Positions 1-10,760 of a DNA stretch of 64,000 nucleotides are shown here, in pieces. How positions within the stretch are numbered: position 1 is the stretch's first letter; every line of letters starts with the position of its first letter. The DNA is from Axinella damicornis. Taxonomy: Eukaryota > Porifera > Demospongiae > Axinellida > Axinellidae. Location: the NCBI GenBank assembly GCA_963931865.1, contig OZ007511.1, positions 9,538,603 through 9,602,602 of the forward strand, in the 5' to 3' direction. Position numbers and translations under genes: made by a program. Below the pieces are notes generated by a model. That model had not been told where the DNA came from. It searched no databases and saw nothing but the letters and a program-made list of their open reading frames with translations.

Positions 1-1844
1 CAACTTGATTCTGGCGGTGGAGGTGCGTTGTCACAAGGTGCAGGGCACGACAAAAGCTTTTACAAATACGCTGCATAGCCGTGCAAGAACGAGCAGTTCA
101 GTTCGCCATAAAGCGGCATTTACCACTTTTTCGAGTGAGACAGCAGATAAATTTTCCAAGGATTATGCTATCAAAAAAAGTTTCCATCATGCCCTCTATA
201 ATATGCCCTTGATGACAATTTTAACACCTTTGACCAAGTCCAATTCGAGTTCCACGATTTTATTCTTGGCTAGAAAATTCAGCATGCATTTTCAATACAC
301 TTCGCGTGGCACGCGCACAAGCAGAAATGCTTTTAAGTAATTCCTATAAAGCTGAAAAAAGTAGACAAAGATGTAACGGTGGAGAGGCCATTCCATAGAG
401 TCGAAGTGTTGTTCGCCTGCATTGTTTATTCCCTATAATTATATGCTCATACAAAGCTGAGCGAGCGAAGCGAGCGAAGCTACTTATAGCACAGCGAGAC
501 ACGGCTGAAATGTCCTGTCTACTACGACTTGAACAGTTGGAACAAATTAATAGCACGACTGCTCATGGAATTTATGCCAGTTACTCGTGCTATTCATTCC
601 AATTTGCACTCACAGCCATTCTGCTAATTAATTAGCCCGAAACGGAGCATAGCTAATAATAGCTTCACGCCCGGTACGAGGCAAAGCTATAAGCGATCAT
701 TTTAGTGTAGATGGTCTTACGCTGAATAATTATTGTGTATAGCTTTTCAGTGAGACCCGCAACATACGAATGGAGCCTGCTGTATGTGCATGCACAAGCT
801 AGCTATAATTTTTATGGTTAGCAAAAATTAATACAGAAATATTGCACGCTCTTTGCACGCATATTATTATCCATTTGCTATGCCTTACCTCCTGTCTTAG
901 ACAGCGAAATACGGCAGACTGTCTTCGCCCTCGGCGTGTACGTCTGTACTTGCTCCATAATCAGCAAAGCTCTCCTATGCAGTAATCACTTGCGCTGCGC
1001 TCTCGGACACAAACTGAGTGTATTGGTACAAGATCAAAAACCCTTCTTATAGTAAATCGGGTGTTACTAATTATCAACCTACTAAATATAGAACTACTAC
1101 AATCATGTAGATTCTACCTTGATACTAGACTACTGCAACAATTGAAATCGCTAGCTTTAGTTAGAACAGAGCAAATTAATGAGTGCTGCAGTTCACATGA
1201 CAAGGTTCCTTGTAAGGGAACAATGCACTTTTGCTGTATCTATGTGGTCAAAACAAACTTCAGCCCTTGTAGCAATCTCAATTTACATTGTACTGCCCTT
1301 AGCTGGCTGTCATGAGGGACTATTCTAGTATCATCAATATCATCAGTTACAATTCTGGTGACAATTGTAATTGTCCAAAAAAAAACCCTTTTTGAGGTGA
1401 TGTCAAGTCTCTTGCCAGCTGAATTGGACTTGTAGGAATAGTTCTGCTGCTAGTTAGAGCATAAGTGTGTAGTATAACGATTGGCATGCCGCATGCTAAT
1501 ACCTTGCTGTAATTAGCAGGTATACTCTGAAATGCAGGTCAAGACAAGTATGGAGGTCCAAGTACATGTAGTTCTTTTGTGGATTCATACAGTGTTCCAA
1601 GTGTATTATTTGTGAAGCTCTAGAGAAGGCACTCACCTGACAAGCATTCAAGTGACCTATCAATGACCATCTGCTCTTAACCAAGTAAGTGTTCAACCAA
1701 GCACTATAGTCACCTACTTTGCTCAATTGGGTGAAAAGAAAACAAACTCTGGCTCATAGGAATTCTCATTCTCTATCCTGTACATGCGCAATATTCTTGT
1801 TTGAGAAGCAAACCAGTGTATAATTAGCTAGCTACATCTGTCCG

Positions 1845-1847
<3 letters not shown>
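1..1847. other. No recognisable gene; AT-rich non-coding DNA
   Basis: Only short open frames without recognisable domains or convincing splice sites are present on either strand. The stretch contains scattered GCTAGC/AGCTAGCT-like words that recur across the whole window. I see no RNA gene or clear mobile element in it. Confidence 0.5.

Positions 1848-1880
<33 letters not shown>
1848..1880. repeat. Poly(G) tract, 33 G
   Basis: An uninterrupted run of about 33 G, preceded by GTCCGGGAG and followed by GAATTC. It is one of four G runs longer than 30 in the window. The exact length is likely to be unreliable in any assembly. Confidence 0.85.
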
Positions 1881-1881
<1 letters not shown>

Positions 1882-2562
1882 ATTCACTGTTATGGTGTGT
1901 TTGTCTTGTGTGGAGCTACAAACTGAAAGGAACACTATACTTCCTTGATGAATTTCAAGGTATGTGTGGTAATCCAATAACAAGCAGCAGCTTCTTCCTG
2001 TCCTAAATATCACCACACCTTGTTCTAAGTCTACTGGATAACAGGGGGAGGAAAGTACTGTGACCTGCAAGCAATAGGTTGTTCAACCAGTTCTTCAAGC
2101 CATGCAGTTAGCTACAACTAGCTTCTTACATGTGTAGCTAATAACGCACATTGTGCAGTCCACTCAAGTTTATAACAAGTAGCTAGCTACACAGCAATTG
2201 TAGTAAATTATTACTGTCAAAGTGATTAACAACTCAAGGCTGCTGGTCTATGATACAACGGAGGATTTCTCACTGCAAAAAGAATTTGTGTGTGCAATAT
2301 GTGTGCAGTTTGTGGAATGACCACAAAAAATAAGCCTAGGCCAATGGCTATAGTGGTAACAGTGAATGCAAACGTTGACACGGTTCTATGGGATGATACT
2401 CCCTCGTGACATCCAGCTATGGGCAAACGCAAGCATGATCGAAGTACGTACAGCAACAATTGACAAGAGCTTGGGAGTGATTACCTTGGTCGCAGACAAC
2501 TGAGGAGGCAGTGGGTTTATTTATTAGAATCTGATAAGACAACTTTTGAGGCAATTGCCCAT
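1881..2562. other. No recognisable gene
   Basis: Short frames only. A minus-strand frame at 2226-2459 has a hydrophobic stretch but no family resemblance and no supporting splice signals. Confidence 0.4.
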
Positions 2563-3187
2563 CTCCTCGCCGTCTCAGGCCCGAGACGGCGAGGAGAAAA
2601 GGGCCTGGTTTTCACTGTTTGCGCATGCACTAAAATTAATAGCGGTGGAATTCCAGCGGTGGAGTTCCACCGGCACCATGGACATTCGATTATGTTTGTA
2701 CACTTCTGACGTCGTTTGTACACTTCTGACGTCGAAGTGGATAACGTGATCTGTACAGTTAACTAGCTAGCGAGTACTTAGTAGTGGCATGCGTTACAAC
2801 AGCACTCGATCGTGCTCTCCTATGTCCTCAGGCGGCAAGGCGCTCCTGAATTGAGCTAGAACAGCGACCTGCGATTGAACAATGGGATGTTTTTGTGTGG
2901 CTACCGTCGCACCGACCGGGTGGAGTCAGTATGCTACCAGACTCTTCCGTTTGTTTTGTATAAAGAATTTCCAGTAAGTCTGCTGCTGGTGGCAGTGCAG
3001 TTGTGGTTGTGTCACCCCTCATCTCGCAGATCGAGGACCAGTGTAGCAAACTAGGCGTCACACCCTCAACCACGTGACTACGAAGACGTCATTTGCACCC
3101 TCCCCCTTATGAATACCCGTCATGTTATGGTTACAGATAATTAGGCGCATGCGCAAACAGTGGAAACCAGGCCCTTTTCTCCTCCCT
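2563..3187. mobile_element. Inverted-repeat (MITE-like) element
   Basis: The segment GAGAAAAGGGCCTGG...ACTGTTTGCGCATGC at about 2593-2628 recurs inverted at about 3146-3185, giving roughly 40-bp imperfect terminal inverted repeats around a 500-bp core with no coding capacity. Just outside or inside the left end is a perfect hairpin: 14-bp arms at 2563-2576 and 2583-2596 around a 6-bp loop. The core also contains a tandem pair of a 19-bp word ending TTCTGACGTCG near 2699-2734. I could not define a target-site duplication, so the borders are approximate. Confidence 0.5.
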
Positions 3188-3667
3188 CTCTCGGGCTGGG
3201 GTACGAGGCTACTAACTGGCCTACTATGGTGTGTCGTTGGGTAGCTAAATGGCTTGTTATTTCATTGAGTGACAAAATCATCTAATTGAGCAATAAAATC
3301 ATTGCATCGAGCGATGAGTTTACATCGAGTGATAAAATCCTGTCTGAGTTGAGCAATGACACATCGACCTAGTGCTATTATCGCATTATTGTGATATCGA
3401 GCACCAGCAGCGTCCCCACCAGCAGACTGGTTGGCAGCCAGATGCAAGCTTCAAGATCAACGCAAAGATGGCGGCGAATCGCATCTCTTCTAGTCTTCCC
3501 AATGACTGTTGTGTTCTTCCAAAGTGAACTTTGGGGAAGCCCCTTTCTAAAGATGCATGTTGCACTTTCATTTCGTTCCAATTGAATGGTTGACACACGC
3601 AACTAAAGTCAAACCCTCTACATTCTGTGAGCGCTGAGTGAGACATTCACTGTAGCATGCAAGCAAT

Positions 3668-3998
3668 CAGGAGCGCATGAGCTGCCGAAGGTGGCGAAGG
3701 AGCGTTGAACTAGTAAAGACAAGTTGTATTACCTCACACCTTTTGGTATATGGAAGACCTTTGCGGTACCGAGCAAGTCAGCTCGCTCTAGTACAACTAT
3801 GGCTGCACAAAGGCCAATTTGTATTTCACACCTACATGTACTTAGCTGGGTTTCACACAAATCCTCACAACTGTGTACTTAGTGGCCTCTTGCCGTATAA
3901 GGTTTAATTTTGGAGGTGTGAGGTAATACAACATGTCCTAGGGCGGGCATTGGGAGTTCAACGCTCCTTCGCCGCCTTCGGCGGCTCATGTGCTCCTG
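3668..3998. mobile_element. Non-autonomous DNA transposon, hAT-like ends
   Basis: The left end CAGGAGCGCATGAGC and the right end (inverted CAGGAGCACATGAGC) are part of imperfect terminal inverted repeats of about 70 bp. The element is flanked on both sides by AAGCAAT (3661-3667 and 3999-4005), a 7-bp direct repeat that fits a target-site duplication. No transposase is encoded. Short palindromes with the same CAGGAGCGCAT end occur near 20850, 50346-50391 and 59518-59541, so this is a family. Confidence 0.75.
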
Positions 3999-4081
3999 AA
4001 GCAATACAGCTAAGTTATAGCAGTGGGTGATCCAACTCTTACCATAAATGATCTCAGAAGGTCTGAATCAGAAATCTTCGT

Positions 4082-4117
<36 letters not shown>
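4082..4117. repeat. Poly(G) tract, 36 G (left flank of fold-back element)
   Basis: A run of 36 G lies directly left of an inverted-repeat element. A run of the same length and strand lies at its right edge (4664-4699). Confidence 0.85.
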
Positions 4118-4118
<1 letters not shown>

Positions 4119-4660
4119 TAGCCTTGGTCCCAGGCTCTCTCCTCTAAAAACGGGGGAGGAGAGCCTGGTAACATTCGCGTGAAAAGCTGTCGACTTCCGG
4201 TGCCTGGATCTGGTGGAACCAATCAGATTGTATTTTGTAGGTGTTTACCTAATTCACTGCCGTGCTAATGGTTCGCGAAAGGTAGTTGACAGGGTGTGCG
4301 AGAGGCCACTGGTCTGATCTCGCTGTTCACTGCAGTTTGTTTGCCGGACCAGCTCGTTCATCGTTTGTTGCCACTTACAGGATTGACGGTTCACAAGGTG
4401 AGCTCTCCTGGTTAGCTATAGAATCGTCTCGGACTTCTGTGAAGCTGGGGATGCCTTAAAAACGAAGAGCGATATTTTCAATAGCGTGTGACTGATTTGT
4501 AACTCACGCGACATTTACCACCAAAGTAGGAGTGTCCTTCGTTTATCACATGGATGATGACGTGCCGGAAGTCGACAGCTTTTCTAGTGAATGTTACCAG
4601 GCTCTCTCCTCCCCCCGTTATTAGAGGAGAGAGCCTGGTAATGAGGCTGGTGGGTGGGTG
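4118..4660. mobile_element. Fold-back element inserted between two poly(G) runs
   Basis: The segment 4118-4205 (ATAGCCTTGGTCCCAGGCTC ... AAAAGCTGTCGACTTCCGG) recurs inverted at 4565-4652, giving terminal inverted repeats of about 85 bp. Each arm is itself a hairpin (CCAGGCTCTCTCCTC paired with GAGGAGAGAGCCTGG). The outer word GCCT[CT]G[GT]TCCCAGGC links it to the short fold-back family seen at 20971, 38038, 38950, 42651 and 44770. The central 360 bp has no recognisable coding sequence. Confidence 0.7.
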
Positions 4661-4663
4661 GGT

Positions 4664-4699
<36 letters not shown>
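4664..4699. repeat. Poly(G) tract, 36 G (right flank of fold-back element)
   Basis: A run of 36 G, preceded by three TGGG units. It matches the left-flank run in length and strand. Confidence 0.85.
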
Positions 4700-4702
<3 letters not shown>

Positions 4703-5364
4703 TGCCAGCAAATCCAATGCTGCTCAACCTCACCACTTCCACAAAAATGTCATGGCTACAGCCCTGACACACACACACAAGCATTCAAGGCTGTTGTCAA
4801 CCTTGTCAGTGCCATGTGGATGGGCTTACAGTCTCGGACTCTGCTGATGATAACCCATAGCCACCACTACACAAAGAGGGTCGAAATCAGTCTAGGCTGC
4901 TTGTAGGGAGAGCTAGAGTGGCCTTTAGGATGGTGGAACTCATTGAGGTAATGTTGGGCTATTGACAGGAAATCCTCAATGAAGTGGGTATAGTCTCAAT
5001 ACATCACTACCGTAACAGGAAGTACCTACTAACATTTCTGGTGGTGGGCGTGGTTTCAGCTTCCTCATCGTAGCCTCCCTCCCTTTAATCTGCTGACGGA
5101 GCTCTGGGATAGACACAATAGCTGCCTCATGAAGCACCTTACAAAGCATGCCTATGGATAGGAGAGGGAAGAAATAGCTGTGGGTATAGACCCATTGCAC
5201 TTATGACATTATTACGTGGCATTTCCATACACTGAAGCTTGTGCCATCATCTTGTGTACCATAATACATTGGCAGCATACGCAGTATCAATCAAAACATG
5301 CCCTCCATTACTGGCAAGCATTAATATAGCAGGTGTCATTAGCAACAGTGCTTTCAATTGTTTC
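4700..5364. other. No recognisable gene
   Basis: Only short frames. The word GGTGTCATTAGCAACAGTGCTTTCA near 5332 resembles sequence at 7647-7675 and inside the 40.5 and 41.3 kb repeats, so the stretch may hold old element debris. Confidence 0.35.
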
Positions 5365-5440
5365 CAGGCACATAGCCACACCTAGCCACACCTAGCCTTG
5401 TTCCCAGGCACAAGGTTGTTGCCACACCTAGCTATACAGA
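5365..5440. repeat. Minisatellite remnant, 36-bp family
   Basis: About two degenerate units (CACACCTAGCC... TTCCCAGGCAC...) of the family that forms the large array at 8082-9650. It borders the left duplicated block in the same way that 10639-10760 borders the right one. Confidence 0.75.
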
Positions 5441-6780
5441 AGTGGAATGCGTTCCTGGCACCATCTTATTCATCACTTCATGAAGTGATTGTCATGGCCA
5501 CTATACAAATGTGGTGCGTTTTGGAATAAGGCATGGCATCTGCATGGGAACGAGGTCAGAGTTGCTGTTGATAGCCAGGCCAGCTTCTCCGGGTATACTA
5601 GGATTATTTCCCTAGCTTACTCTCTGCAAGGGAGAGTATGTATGTCAAACTATGGTCACATCCCTCACTCCCTGCACGGGAGAGTACATGGTTGCCGTTT
5701 TATTTTATTTGTGTATCAATTTGGGGAACATATAGTGTAGCTACTAAGTATAGTAGGTAGTGGTTGCCATTTGATAGTGTATCAATGTACATGTATATGG
5801 CATGGACATAATTAAAGCCCTTACCTCATCAGACAACATTCGTATTTCCTGGAGAATGTGGACTCTATCGGGTGGCTCCTCTCACGTCCACAGGTAAAGG
5901 GAACAATGCAGAAGAAAGGTGGAGAAAAAAGTACATATCATTACAGGATACTCCCCTTCCTCCGCCCTTCCCTCCTCTCTTCGGCTCTGTTCCCCTCCCT
6001 CCTCCCTTCCATCCTCTCCATATATTTCCTTACTTCCTTCTCTCTCCCCCACCTTCCCATCTCCCTCTCTCCCTCCCTCCCGACCTCCCAATCACTCTCC
6101 CTCCTCTCCCACCCACCCAATGCACCCAACTCACCCCCTCCCTCTCTCCCAACTCACACGTATGCACTTGTTTATGCGCACAGGCCAGCGACAGCTGGAC
6201 GTTCACTGAGGATGGAGGACACGGAGCAGTGTTGTGCTGGTTGATTCACAAATACTCTTTGTAGTATAGTGTTTATAAACTAACCAACTACTGTAACAGT
6301 TGTCACCTCACCCAGACATCTGAAATCGCCGGTTTTGGATTATTCCTTTCAGTTAACTCATTCAGTGGCGTAGCCAGAAATGTAGTATTGGCAGGGCACA
6401 TGCAATAGGGGCGGATACGCACGCGCTGCCGAAGACAGTGCATAGAGATGTGTAGTGGCGATCAGTCCGTGACCTGTCGACAGACGTGCTGTCCATAGAC
6501 GGTGACTAACCTTCACCAGAACGTCTCACACAAGTGAATGCAACCTGTTCTACATAGGGTGTCAAAGGTATTTATAGCCTTCAAGTAGATCCTCAAAAGT
6601 GATTATGGGTTTTGCTTGGCTGCTCATGAATCCACTTACCAAGACTGTGGTAAATCAATCACTATGCATAATCAGGACTATGAATATGTAAGATAGGCTT
6701 CCGCTGTCTAGCTGTGTTCGCTGTGTGGCTTCCCACTATGCGTGCGATCAAAGAACCAGATAGGATTGGCCGGGCACGTG
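5413..6780. repeat. Duplicated block, copy 1
   Basis: This segment is repeated in the same orientation at 10741-12380 with high similarity, including the flanking minisatellite word, a CTCCCT-rich pyrimidine tract (5945-6150) and a decayed hAT-like element. Copy 2 has extra internal sequence (for example 11244-11290 and 11806-12060). A more diverged third relative lies at 14110-14830. Confidence 0.85.
6184..6264 (+). pseudogene. Candidate terminal exon, unrecognised (copy 1)
   Basis: A pyrimidine-rich tract followed by CACAG precedes an open frame of 26 codons ending in TAG. The peptide starts ASDSWTFTEDGGHGAVLCWL. The same frame, identical in sequence, is present at 11561-11641, and a diverged version at about 14679-14765. 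Upstream, 5896-5930 could be another exon, but its reading frame is disturbed by a roughly 19-nt insertion compared with the third copy at 14140. I do not recognise the family; an old exon carried by the repeat is as likely as a live gene. Confidence 0.3.
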
Positions 6781-6790
6781 CCCGGCCAGG
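6363..6790. mobile_element. hAT-like element with left end only
   Basis: It begins CAGTGGCGTAGCCAGAAAT, the type of end common on hAT-like elements in animals (recall). The matching right end (GGCTACGCCAC) is missing here but present in the sister copy at 12382-12393. The sister lacks the left end. The inner right part contains the palindrome GCCGGGCACGTGCCCGGC (6768-6785). Confidence 0.6.
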
Positions 6791-6796
6791 CCCAAC

Positions 6797-6862
6797 CTGC
6801 ATGAGGCTAGAGCCACACCTAGCCTCCTTCCCAGGCACGACGCTGTAGCCACACCTGGCATT
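6797..6862. repeat. Minisatellite remnant, 36-bp family
   Basis: About two units, starting CTGCATGAGGCTAGAGCCAC, the same start as the array segment at 9943. It abuts the decayed hAT-like element. Confidence 0.7.
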
Positions 6863-7675
6863 AGCAGCAGTTCCTTCCGCATCAGATTTGATGATCTCCT
6901 CCTTGATGATCTATAGGTCACAATCTGAGCCATGTCTTTAAGGTCTTCACACGTGTGTGGATGTGTACATAGACAATGAGATAACATTATTCATAGCAGA
7001 AGGGTACAATCATGTAAAGTTGTAAACTTGTTACAAACTCAATTAACCACACACTAATGAGGCCTTATACTTTGCATCAAAGGGAAATTGTTTCTCAGTG
7101 TTTTGACTTGTTGGGTAGCCTGGTGTATTTTGCAGGGCGGCATGAAAAGAAATCACGAAATTTGTGCACAAAATGAAGATTATGCACGCCTAGAGCATGT
7201 TCATCTTGGATGATCAGGTAAGTTTTTGTGCAGATAGCTAAAAATATACACAGATCACCGAATATCTCTTCATCACGACCTAGCAAACACTGCGTAGTAG
7301 TGCCAGAATTTTTTAGGGTTGGGCTCCCGTCTGCCTCCTAGTAATTTGACGCAAAAGTGCTTGAGCAGTGAGTCTAATTGCCTAGGTCCAAATACCCTAG
7401 GGCATTTACTTTCCTGTTCCAGGAGTTCTCTGTAATGTTGGAATGCAACTTGTTTCAGATTAATATCTGTTATAGTTCCTGAGATACTTGTATAAAGCAG
7501 CAAAGTTACCAGCAAATAACTAAATGGAATATAGTCATCGTAACCTATTATAGCTTGACACTACTCACCACTGTGGTCTATGTGACTCCAGTAAAACTAT
7601 GCTAGAACTTCTTGCAGGTTGGCTAAACCCGAGAAACGCCCCATGCAGGCGTCATTAGCAATAATGCTTTCACAG
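6863..7675. other. No recognisable gene
   Basis: Short frames only on both strands; nothing matched a known domain by eye. Confidence 0.4.
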
Positions 7676-8041
7676 TTTATCTAGACAGGAAAGAGTGGGA
7701 TGAACTGGGCGGGCAGAAATACAAAGTGAGTTGTGTGCGGGTGACATTTGAGACATTGAGTGAATATGCTGAAGTCCATTGCTGCTTACTAGTAACAGTA
7801 CAAAATATTGGGCTACTACACACACCCACTTCCTCAGTCATAAAGAGCTCTCTATTGGATAGAAGGCTCATCCATGCACTCCTCACTACCTACACCACCT
7901 CTCCCTCCCACACAACACTATAGTCTCAATCTTCTCTATAATATATTCAAGGAGACCATCTCCACAGCAATTGTCAAATCCCTCAAATCTTTCTCATGTC
8001 TTCTCCTTCTAACGACAAATGAGAAAGTGGTGGAGCAGCAC
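7676..8041 (+). CDS. Two candidate exons of an unrecognised gene
   Basis: At 7676-7725 a frame (YLDRKEWDELGGQKYK) is preceded by TTTCACAG and followed by the donor GTGAGT. At 7922-8041 a second frame (starting LNLLYNIFKETISTAIVKSL) is preceded by ACTATAG and followed by the donor GTAAGT. The phases of the two do not join directly, so an exon in between would be needed and I did not find one. The minisatellite array begins 40 bp further on and may have destroyed the rest of the gene. Family not recognised. Confidence 0.25.
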
Positions 8042-8081
8042 CGTAAGTGGATGCTCAGGCACCCAATTTTAAACTGTAACC

Positions 8082-9650
8082 ACACGTTCCCAGGCACAAG
8101 GCTATAGCCACACCTAGCCTCCTTCCCAGGCACAAGGCTGTAGCCACACCTAGCCTCCTTCCCAGGCACAAGGCTGTAGCCACACCTAGCCTCGTTCCCA
8201 GGCACGAGGCTGTAGCCACACCTAGCCTCGTTCCCAGGCACGTAGCCACACCTAGCCTCGCTCCCAGGCACGAGGTTGTAGCCACACCTAGCCTCGTTGC
8301 TAGGCACAAGGCTGTAGCCACACCTAGCCTCGTTCCCAGGCACGAGGCTGTAGCCATACCTAGCCTCGTTCCCAGGCACGAGGCTATAGCCACACCTAGC
8401 CTCCTTCCCAGGCACAAGGCTGTAGCCACACCTAGCCTCCTTCCCAGGCACAAGGCTGTAGCCACACCTAGCCTCGTTCCCAGGCACGAGGCTGTAGCCA
8501 CACCTAGCCTCGTTCCCAGGCACGTAGCCACACCTAGCCTCGCTCCCAGGCACGAGGTTGTAGCCACACCTAGCCTCGTTGCTAGGCACAAGGCTGTAGC
8601 CACACCTAGCCTCGTTCCCAGGCACGAGGCTGTAGCCACACCTAGCCTCGTTCCCAGGCACGAGGCTATAGCCACACCTAGCCTCCTTCCCAAGCACAAG
8701 GCTGTAGCCACACCTAGCCTCCTTCCCAGGCACAAGGCTGTAGCCACACCTAGCCTCCTTCCCAGGCACGAGGTTGTAGCCACACCTAGCCTTGTTCCCA
8801 GGCACGTAGCCACACCTAGCCTCGCTCCCAGGCACGAGGTTGTAGCCACACCTAGCCTCGTTCCCAGGCACAAGGCTGTAACCACACCTAGCCTCGTTCC
8901 CAGGCACGAGGTTGTAGCCACACCTAGCCTCGTTCCCAGGCACAAGGCTGTAACCACACCTAGCCACGTTCCCAGGCACGAGGTTGTAGCCGCACCTAGC
9001 CTCGTTCCCAGGCACAAGGCTGTAACCACACCTAGCCTCGTTCCCAGGCACGAGGTTGTAGCCACACCTAGCCTCGTTGCTAGGCACAAGGCTGTAGCCA
9101 CACCTAGCCACGTTCCCAGGCACGAGGTTGTAGCCACACCTAGCCACGTTCCCAGGCACGAGGTTGTAGCCACACCTAGCCTCGTTCCCAGGCACAAGGC
9201 TGTAACCACACCTAGCCACGTTCCCAGGCACGAGGTTGTAGCCGCACCTAGCCTCGTTCCCAGGCACAAGGCTGTAACCACACCTAGCCTCGTTCCCAGG
9301 CACGAGGTTGTAGCCACACCTAGCCTCGTTGCTAGGCACAAGGCTGTAGCCACACCTAGCCACGTTCCCAGGCACGAGGTTGTAGCCACACCTAGCCTCG
9401 TTCCCAGGCACGAGGCTGTAACCACACCTACAGGCATGAGGTTGTAGCCACACCTAGCCACGTTCCCAGGCACGAGGTTGTAGCCACACCTAGCCACGTT
9501 CCCAGGCACGAGGTTGTAGCCACACCTAGCCACGTTCCCAGGCACGAGGTTGTAGCCACACCTAGCCACGTTCCCAGGCACGAGGTTGTAGCCACACCTA
9601 GCCTCGTTCCCAGGCACGAGGCTGTAACCACACCTAGCCTTGTTCCCATA
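8082..9650. repeat. 36-bp minisatellite array with higher-order structure
   Basis: About 43 tandem units of 36 bp, core CCTAGCCTCGTTCCCAGGC followed by ACGAGGCTGTAGCCACA. Some units are 30 bp because AGG[CT]TG is missing. A higher-order period of 282 bp (seven 36-bp units plus one 30-bp unit) is seen from the short units at about 8239, 8521 and 8803. A second higher-order period of 252 bp (seven units) lies between about 8990 and 9241. The unit contains the terminal sequence of the short fold-back element family found elsewhere in the window. Because all unit lengths are multiples of three, two minus-strand frames stay open for about 500 codons, but this is a by-product of the repeat. Confidence 0.95.
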
Positions 9651-9652
9651 CC

Positions 9653-9939
9653 TAGGGCGTAGCTAGCAATGAGGCAAGGGAGGCAGTTGCCTCCTCGCTT
9701 TTCTGGATAATGACGCGCGTGTCTGGAGTCTCGCACACTCCGCGTATGATGTGCGTTCAATCTGATGACAGAGACAGGAGCTAGGCTGACCATGAGCCGG
9801 CGTATACTCTTAACGCTGATAGTGCTGCAAGTCTGGGACAGTCAGGGCACCGGCATATTGCTGTAGCATTTCGAGAGCAACTTCGCGCACGCTGAGAACT
9901 CCATGCCTCCTCAGTCTCCAAAACCTAGCTACGCCCCTG
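9653..9939. mobile_element. MITE with GGGCGTAGCTAG ends inserted in the minisatellite
   Basis: The left end TAGGGCGTAGCTAG and the right end (inverted CAGGGGCGTAGCTAGG) form terminal inverted repeats of the hAT-like GGCGTAGC type. The 290-bp element interrupts the minisatellite, whose units continue from 9943. No coding sequence is visible inside. Confidence 0.65.
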
Positions 9940-9942
9940 TAC

Positions 9943-10315
9943 CTGCATGAGGCTAGAGCCACACCTAGCCTCCTTCCCAGGCACGATGCTGTAGCCACAC
10001 CTAGCCTCCTTCCCAGGCACGACGCTGTAGCCACACCTAGCCTCCTTCCCAGGCACGAGGCTGTAGTCACACCTAGCCTTGTTCCCAGGCACGAGGTTGT
10101 AGCCACACCTAGCCTCGTTCCCAGGCACGAGGCTGTAGCCACACCTAGCCACGCTCCCAGGCACGAGGTTGTAGCCACACCTAGCCTCGTTCCCAGGCAC
10201 GAGGTTGTAGCCACACCTAGCCTTGTTCCCAGGCACGAGGCTGTAGCCACACCTAGCCTCGCTCCCAGGCACGAGGTTGTAGCCACACCTAGCCTCGTTC
10301 CCAGGCACGAGGCTG
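9943..10315. repeat. 36-bp minisatellite, continued
   Basis: About ten further units of the same family, beginning with a variant (CTGCATGAGGCTAGAGCC) and ending at the TA where the next MITE is inserted. Confidence 0.9.
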
Positions 10316-10317
10316 TA

Positions 10318-10638
10318 CAGGAAATTGCAACGTCCTTGCACAATCCGAGCGCCAAGCGCTACTGCTAAATCAGCACTGACCATATACGGGTACAGACTCT
10401 AAATTCAAATTTGCCCCGCGTAGACCGACCCAGCAATACCTGCACGGTCACAGAACTCCGGCCAGAACGGTTCAGTGATCCAGACGCTGTAGCAACCTGT
10501 GTCACGGGGTGGATAAACACATTCTGAGGTTGTTCCATGATGACTCAGCGCGCGCTTTCTGTGTAAGCAGCGTATCTACGCATGCGCAAATCTCGGACTT
10601 CAAAATGTCAGATTTGGCAAGAACGTCGCAATTTCCTG
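10318..10638. mobile_element. Tc1/mariner-like MITE inserted in the minisatellite
   Basis: 321 bp with terminal inverted repeats of about 24 bp beginning CAGGAAATTGC, flanked by TA on both sides (10316-10317 and 10639-10640). The minisatellite reads CTG-TA before and TA-GCCACACC after, exactly restoring a unit if the element and one TA are removed. That supports a clean insertion with a TA target duplication. No transposase is encoded. Confidence 0.8.
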
Positions 10639-10760
10639 TAGCCACACCTAGCCTTGTTCCCAGGCACGAGGCTGTAGCCACACCTAGCCTCGCTCCCAGG
10701 CACGACGCTGTAGCCACACCTAGCCACGTTCCCAGGCACGAGGTTGTAGCCACACCTAGC
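10639..10760. repeat. 36-bp minisatellite, right end
   Basis: About three units, then the junction CACACCTAGCTATACAGAAG shared with 5428-5447 at the start of the duplicated block. Confidence 0.85.

Noticed and set aside
5858..6264. Pro/Ser/Leu-rich open frames in several plus-strand frames (also 11191-11641 and 14261-14765)
   Set aside because: They are translations of CTCCCT/CCTTCC microsatellites and are open in all frames for compositional reasons.
7936..9617. Two overlapping minus-strand frames of 505 and 520 codons made of 12-residue repeats (…LVPGNEARCGY… and …SCLGTRLGVAT…)
   Set aside because: Both arise because the 36-bp minisatellite lacks stops in two frames and has a period divisible by three. 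There is no start context, signal peptide or end that looks gene-like, and inserted MITEs cut the array. The frames are a by-product.
8082..9650. CRISPR array
   Set aside because: Units are contiguous without unique spacers, the context is eukaryotic with introns and MITEs, and no cas genes exist; it is a minisatellite.
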